64,000 nt of DNA from Solirubrobacterales bacterium. Lineage in GTDB: Bacteria > Actinomycetota > Thermoleophilia > Solirubrobacterales > Solirubrobacteraceae. A model generated the notes under the pieces. That model was not told where the DNA came from, ran no database searches, and saw only the letters and a program-made list of their open reading frames with translations. The translations under genes and the position numbers were made by a program. Where the stretch lies: contig PKXY01000033.1 in NCBI GenBank assembly GCA_003132505.1, forward strand, positions 66,847 to 130,846, read 5' to 3'. Shown one piece after another: positions 59,104-64,000 of the stretch (the first letter of the stretch is position 1; each line of letters begins with the position of its first letter).

Positions 59104-60438
59104 CTACTGGCCACTGGCTTCGCCGCCGCTCTCGCCGCTGGCGAGCCGCCGGCGCACGCTCTCGACCTCCGCGCGTGCCAGCTCGTCGGGGAGCAGGCTG
59201 ACGTAGCTGATCACGCGTTCGTGGCGGTCGTGCGTGACGAACTCCCAGAACCAGCGGCGCACGATCTCGAGCCGCTTCTGCCAGTCGACGAGGAAGGCGA
59301 TGTGGATCACCGCCCAGATCAGCCAGGCGCGGCGACCGGCCAACTGGAGCCCTCTCACGTCGGCGACCGCCCAGCTGCGGCCGACGATCGCCATGCTCCC
59401 CTTGTCGCGGTAGTGAAAGGGACCGGGCGCGCTCTTGCCGTCGAGGCGCGAGGAGATGACCTTCGCGACATAGCCGCCCTCCTGGAGCGCAGCCTGGGCA
59501 ACACCCGGAACGGCCTCAAGGGCGACCATGTCGCCGATCGCGAACACCTCGGGATGTCCGGGCAGCGTCAGATCGGGAGCGATCGCGAGGCGCCCCGACC
59601 GGTCGACCTCCGCGCCGCTGGCGTGCGCGAGGACACGGGCGAGCGGCGAGGCCTCCACTCCGGCGGCCCAGAGCACGGTGTGGGCTTCGATTCGGTCGGC
59701 ACCGTCCGGGCCGTCGATGTCGATGCCGTGAGCGTCGACGCTGGTCGCGGTCGTCTTGACGCGGATTTCGATCCCGAGCCGTCGCAGTTCGGCATCCGCC
59801 TTGCCGCGAAGCCGCTCGCGGAACGAAGGCAGAACGCTCGGCGCCCCGTCAAGCAGGATGATGCGCGCGGCTTCACTGCGGATCGAGCGGTAGTGGCCGG
59901 CGAGGGTGTGGCGCGAGAGGTATGCGATCTGGCCCGCGAGCTCGACTCCGGTCGGACCGGCGCCGACGATGACGAACGTCAGCCACGCATCACGCTCCGC
60001 CGGGCTGGCGGCGGTTTCGGCCAGCTCGAACGCACTGAGGATTCGGGTGCGAATTCGAAAGGCGTCGTCGAGCGACTTCATTCCCGGTGCGTCACGCTCC
60101 CATTCGTCGTGACCGAAGTAGGAGTCGCGTGCACCGGCAGCGACGACCAGGATGTCGTAGGGCAGCGTCAGCTCGCCACCCGCGACGGCCGTGACGGTTC
60201 GCGCCTCGAGGTCGACCGCCTCGACCTCAGCCAGTACGACGCGGACGTTCTCGCGAGCGACGAAGAGGTCGCGGAGGGCCGGCGCGATCTGTCCGCCGGC
60301 GAGGATTCCCGTGCCAACCTGGTAGAGCAGCGGCTGGAAGAGATGGTGGTTGACGCGGTCGATCAGCGTGATGTCGACGTCGCGGCGCGCGAGCCGTCGC
60401 GCAACCTTGAGACCGCCGAAGCCGCCGCCGATCACCAC
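59104..60438 (-). CDS. NAD(P)/FAD-dependent oxidoreductase, type II NADH dehydrogenase-like
   Basis: VIGGGFGGLKVARRLARRDVDITLIDRVNHHLFQPLLYQVGTGILAGGQIAPALRDLF...FVIVGAGPTGVELAGQIAYL. Confidence 0.92.
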   Translation of the reverse strand: MVIGGGFGGLKVARRLARRDVDITLIDRVNHHLFQPLLYQVGTGILAGGQIAPALRDLFVARENVRVVLAEVEAVDLEARTVTAVAGGELTLPYDILVVAAGARDSYFGHDEWERDAPGMKSLDDAFRIRTRILSAFELAETAASPAERDAWLTFVIVGAGPTGVELAGQIAYLSRHTLAGHYRSIRSEAARIILLDGAPSVLPSFRERLRGKADAELRRLGIEIRVKTTATSVDAHGIDIDGPDGADRIEAHTVLWAAGVEASPLARVLAHASGAEVDRSGRLAIAPDLTLPGHPEVFAIGDMVALEAVPGVAQAALQEGGYVAKVISSRLDGKSAPGPFHYRDKGSMAIVGRSWAVADVRGLQLAGRRAWLIWAVIHIAFLVDWQKRLEIVRRWFWEFVTHDRHERVISYVSLLPDELARAEVESVRRRLASGESGGEASGQ

Positions 60439-60524
60439 GACGCGGGGGCGGGTGGACGTCGCTACGGCGTTTGGGGCGGGGATCGCCGTGATCTGCAGAT
60501 CATCGCAACGTCAGCGCGCGGAAC

Positions 60525-61412
60525 TCAACTCGGCGCCCCGCTGCGCTCGAGCCAGGCTTCGAGCGACTCGCCGGTGATGCGCGCGTAGGCCTCGCGGTAG
60601 AGCGCCTGCGTGCGCTCGACCACAGCGCCGGGAATCGCCGGCGCGGGCGGCGCCTTGTCCCAGCCGGAAGCCGCGGCCCAGTTGCGGACGTACTGCTTGT
60701 CGAAGCTCGGCTGCGGCCGGCCCGGCCGGTAGCCGTCGGCGGGCCAGAAGCGCGAGGAGTCGGGCGTGAGGACCTCGTCGGCGAGCGTCAGGGTGCCGTC
60801 CTCGTCGAGGCCGAACTCGAACTTCGTGTCGGCGAGGATGATGCCGCGGTCGCGGGCGTGCTCGGCGGCCGCGGAATAGACGGCGATCGAGACGGCGCGG
60901 AGGCGCTCGGCGAGCGCGCGGTCGCCGTCGAGCACGCCAACCATCCCGTCCAGGTCGATGTTCTCGTCGTGACCGAGGTTGGCCTTTGTCGAGGGCGTGA
61001 AGATCGGCTCGGGCAGCTGCTCGGACTCGAGCAGGCCGCTCGGCAGCTCGATGCCGCAGACCGCGCCGGTCCGCTGGTAGTCGCTCCAGCCGGAGCCCGT
61101 GATGTAGCCGCGGACGACGCACTCGATCGGCACCATTTCGAGGCGGCGGACGGCGAGCGCGCGGCCGCGCACCTCCTCGGGCACGCCGTCGCCGTAGGAG
61201 ATCAGATGGTTGGGGACGATCGCCTGCGTCAACTCGAACCAGAAGACCGAGAGCCCGGTGAGCACCTCGCCCTTACCCGGGACCGGCGTCGGGTGAACGA
61301 CGTCGTAGGTCGAGACCCGGTCGGAGGCGACCATCAGGATCTCCTCGCCGAGCTGGTACATCTCGCGGACCTTGCCCGAGGCGATCAGGGGCAGGTCGGC
61401 GACGCCGGTCAC
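60525..61412 (-). CDS. purC: Phosphoribosylaminoimidazole-succinocarboxamide synthase
   Basis: IASGKVREMYQLGEEILMVASDRVSTYDVVHPTPVPGKGEVLTGLSVFWF...VPIECVVRGYITGSGWSDY. Confidence 0.95.
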   Translation of the reverse strand: MTGVADLPLIASGKVREMYQLGEEILMVASDRVSTYDVVHPTPVPGKGEVLTGLSVFWFELTQAIVPNHLISYGDGVPEEVRGRALAVRRLEMVPIECVVRGYITGSGWSDYQRTGAVCGIELPSGLLESEQLPEPIFTPSTKANLGHDENIDLDGMVGVLDGDRALAERLRAVSIAVYSAAAEHARDRGIILADTKFEFGLDEDGTLTLADEVLTPDSSRFWPADGYRPGRPQPSFDKQYVRNWAAASGWDKAPPAPAIPGAVVERTQALYREAYARITGESLEAWLERSGAPS

Positions 61413-61497
61413 GACGGCGGAGCTTAGAGCCTATGCCTGTCGAGCAGCTCGCTCGTCGTGCGCGGGCGAGGTCGCAGCGCCAGACTTGGCACGCGCC

Positions 61498-62775
61498 CTA
61501 AGTGATCGAATCGAGGCGGGCGATCAGCTCGGGTACGTGGTGGGTGAAGGCCGCGTAGTCGAAGATCGCGTCGAGGTCGAGAGCGCTCGTTTGCTCGCCG
61601 GCGGCCAGCAGGTCGCGGAGCGGCGTCTGCTCCGAGGAGGCTCGCTGGGCCAGCTCCTGGGTGATCCGGTAGGCGTCGTCGCGACTCTGGCCCGCGGCGA
61701 CCAGCGCGAGCAGGACGCGCTGGGAGAAGAGCGCGCCGTGGGTCAGCTCGAGGTTCGCGCGCATCCGCGCGGCGTCGATCACGAGGCCGCGCACGAGGCG
61801 CAGCGCAAGGTGCTGCATGTAGTCGATCAGGATCGTCGAGTCGGGCAGGATGATTCGCTCGGCGCCGGAATGGCTGATGTCGCGCTCGTGCCAGAGGGCG
61901 ACGTTCTCGAGCGCCGCCATCGCGTTGCCGCGCAGGACTCGCGCGAGGCCGCAGATCCGCTCGCTGACGATCGGGTTGCGCTTGTGGGGCATTGACGAAG
62001 AGCCCTTCTGCTCGCCGGCACGAAACGGCTCCTGCGCCTCGAGGACCTCGGTGCGCTGCAGGTGGCGGATCTCGGTCGCGAAGCGCTCGAGGCCGGCCCC
62101 GGCGAGCGCGATCGCGCCCAGCAACTCGGCGTGGCGGTCGCGCGCCACGACCTGCGTCGAGATCGGTTCAGCGGCGATGCCGAGGCGCGCGAGGACGCGC
62201 TGTTCGTAGTCCGGCGAGTGGCTCGCGTGGGTGCCGACCGCCCCCGAGATCGCGCCGACGCCCGCGGCGGCGAAAGCCTGCTCGAGCCGCCGCGCGTTGC
62301 GCTGCGCCTCGAAGGCGAAACCAGCCAACTTCAGGCCGAAGGTCGTCGGCTCGGCATGGACGCCGTGGGTGCGTCCGACGCAGAGCGTCGCGGCATGCTC
62401 GCGCGCTCGATCGGCGAGAGCGTCGACGAGCTCGCGGGCGCCCGCCAGGACGACCTCGCCGGCCGCACCGAGCTGCAGCGCGAGCGCCGTATCGAGCACG
62501 TCCGATGACGTCAGGCCGAAGTGGATCCAGCGGCCCGCGTCCCCGGCTGACGCTGAGAGCACATCGACAAAGGCGGCGACGTCGTGATCGGTGAGCTGCT
62601 CTCGCTCGTGGACGGCGGCCACGGTGAACGTGGCGGCGCGGATCGCGTCGAGCTCGGCCGCGCTCGGACCGTCGAGCTCCGCGGCGGCCGCAACCTCGAC
62701 CTGGCGCCAGTACTCCATCCGTGCCTCGTCCGTCCAGATGGCGCCCATCTCGGGGCGTGTGTAGCGCGCTATCAC
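61498..62775 (-). CDS. purB: Adenylosuccinate lyase
   Basis: MIARYTRPEMGAIWTDEARMEYWRQVEVAAA...GRTHGVHAEPTTFGLKLAGF...GSSSMPHKRNPIVSERICGLARVLRG. Confidence 0.96.
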   Translation of the reverse strand: MIARYTRPEMGAIWTDEARMEYWRQVEVAAAAELDGPSAAELDAIRAATFTVAAVHEREQLTDHDVAAFVDVLSASAGDAGRWIHFGLTSSDVLDTALALQLGAAGEVVLAGARELVDALADRAREHAATLCVGRTHGVHAEPTTFGLKLAGFAFEAQRNARRLEQAFAAAGVGAISGAVGTHASHSPDYEQRVLARLGIAAEPISTQVVARDRHAELLGAIALAGAGLERFATEIRHLQRTEVLEAQEPFRAGEQKGSSSMPHKRNPIVSERICGLARVLRGNAMAALENVALWHERDISHSGAERIILPDSTILIDYMQHLALRLVRGLVIDAARMRANLELTHGALFSQRVLLALVAAGQSRDDAYRITQELAQRASSEQTPLRDLLAAGEQTSALDLDAIFDYAAFTHHVPELIARLDSIT

Positions 62776-62859
62776 CAGGCGATTATCGCCGCTCTCGCGG
62801 TGGAAGCGGAGGCGGCGGAGTCAGAAACCGCTTTATAGCTGCGCGGCGCGCGCGGGCGG

Positions 62860-63348
62860 CTAAGCGACCGCGGTCGGTCGTCCGCCGTGGGCGCCGCCGG
62901 AGTCGATGATGCGGGCGGCGAGAATGCCGGCGTTGCGCGCGTTGTCGAGGCCGACCGCTGCGACCGGGACGCCGGGCGGCATCTGGATCACCGAGAGGAT
63001 CGCGTCGAGACCGCTCGCCGCCGACAGGCGGCTCGAGAGCGGCACGCCGATCACGGGCAGGTCGGTGTGCGCCGCAACGACACCGGGCAGCGCCGCGGAG
63101 AGGCCGGCGCCGGCGATCAGGACGCGCAGGCCGCGAGCGCGGGCGCTGCGCGAGTACTCGGCGACCTCGTCGGGCTGGCGATGCGCCGACAGCACCTGGA
63201 CCTCGTGGCCGATGCCGCGATCGGCCAGCTCCTTGGCGGCGCCCGCCATCGTGTCCATGTCACTCTGCGAGCCCATCAGGATCCCGACGAGCGGCGGGCC
63301 GTCGCCGGTCTGCTCGGCGACGATCGCGAGCTGTGGCTCGACGGTCAC
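62860..63348 (-). CDS. purE: N5-carboxyaminoimidazole ribonucleotide mutase
   Basis: VGILMGSQSDMDTMAGAAKELADRGIGHEVQVLSAHRQPDEVAEYSRSARARGLRVLIAGAGLSAALPGVVAAHTDLPVIGVPL. Confidence 0.96.
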   Translation of the reverse strand: MTVEPQLAIVAEQTGDGPPLVGILMGSQSDMDTMAGAAKELADRGIGHEVQVLSAHRQPDEVAEYSRSARARGLRVLIAGAGLSAALPGVVAAHTDLPVIGVPLSSRLSAASGLDAILSVIQMPPGVPVAAVGLDNARNAGILAARIIDSGGAHGGRPTAVA

Positions 63349-64000
63349 GCGTCCGCCCCTGCCTGTGCGGCGATGTCGCTGCGCAGCTGCTTGCCGTCGA
63401 ACTCGATCATCTGCGCCGCAGCATACGCCGCCGTCCGGGCGCCGGCGGGATCGTCACCGAGCGCGGTCACGCCGAGCACCCGACCACCGCTCGTCACGAT
63501 CTCGCGCCCGCGCCGGGCGGTCCCGGCGTGCGTCACCTCGATGCCCGGGCCGACCCGCTCGAGGCCTGTGATCGCGTCGCCGAGCCGCGGGCTCTGCGGG
63601 TAACGGGCACTCGCCAGCACCAGCGTCACCGCCCACTGCTCGGACCAGTCGAGCTGGTAGTCGCGCAGCCCGCCGGGGCGCGCGGCGCGCAGCAGCGCGT
63701 CGAGCAGATCGGAGCGCAGCCGCGGCAAGAGCGCCTGCGTCTCGGGGTCGCCGAAGCGGGCGTTGAACTCGATCACGCGCGGGCCGTCCGCGGTCAGGAT
63801 CAGGCCGCCGTAGAGGACGCCGTGAAACGGTGTCCCGCGCTCACGCATCTCATCGACGACCGGCTGGTGGACGGTGGCGATCAGCTCGGCGATCGCCGGG
63901 GCGCCGAGTCCGGCGACCGGCGAGTAGGAGCCCATGCCGCCGGTGTTGGGGCCGAGGTCGCCGTCGAAGATCCGCTTGTAGTCGCGCGCCGGCGCCATCG
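63345..64000 (-). CDS. purD: Phosphoribosylamine-glycine ligase, C-terminal part (gene runs off the window)
   Basis: ARDYKRIFDGDLGPNTGGMGSYSPVAG...VLYGGLILTADGPRVIEFNARFGDPETQALLPRL; the N-terminal portion lies beyond 64000. Confidence 0.95.
   Translation of the reverse strand, partial: MAPARDYKRIFDGDLGPNTGGMGSYSPVAGLGAPAIAELIATVHQPVVDEMRERGTPFHGVLYGGLILTADGPRVIEFNARFGDPETQALLPRLRSDLLDALLRAARPGGLRDYQLDWSEQWAVTLVLASARYPQSPRLGDAITGLERVGPGIEVTHAGTARRGREIVTSGGRVLGVTALGDDPAGARTAAYAAAQMIEFDGKQLRSDIAAQAGADA

Noticed and set aside
59221-60588. 455-aa plus-strand ORF opposite the NDH-2-like gene
   Set aside because: Antisense artefact; the minus strand has intact FAD/NAD motifs.

Overview
High-GC, actinobacterial-looking chromosomal segment (the lineage is my inference; Thermoleophilia-like gene content). 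It has four parts. (1) ~0-10.7 kb: small housekeeping and stress genes, including an ECF41-type sigma factor divergent from a carboxymuconolactone decarboxylase-family gene, an ArsR/SRPBCC pair and three tRNAs (Val, Glu, Lys). (2) ~11-44 kb: a large carbohydrate island. It holds a LacI-controlled GH127/GH31/ABC operon, three paralogous pairs of CUT1-type permeases, an anchored esterase-fold protein that lacks the usual nucleophile Ser, and an L-fucose/L-rhamnose-type acid-sugar catabolic region next to a CUT2 transporter. (3) ~36.9-40.7 kb: a cluster of decaying genes. Fragments of fuconate dehydratase, a Zn-alcohol dehydrogenase, a fumarylacetoacetate-hydrolase-fold hydrolase, lutA and lutB carry truncations, frameshifts and a nonsense codon. 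Together they would form an L-fucose -> pyruvate + L-lactate -> pyruvate route. (4) ~48-64 kb: a dispersed de novo purine biosynthesis cluster (purH, purF, purL, purQ, purS, purC, purB, purE, purD) interleaved with recQ, NDH-2, TauE and other genes. The most notable non-coding signals are a mirror-symmetric pair of ECF41-like promoters (2571-2634), three LacI operators, a leaderless divergent operator (24103-24129), a 22-bp ArsR-type palindrome and a twin MarR-type operator. I found no CRISPR array, prophage or intact transposon. All calls come from reading the sequence and the ORF track; no database search was run.
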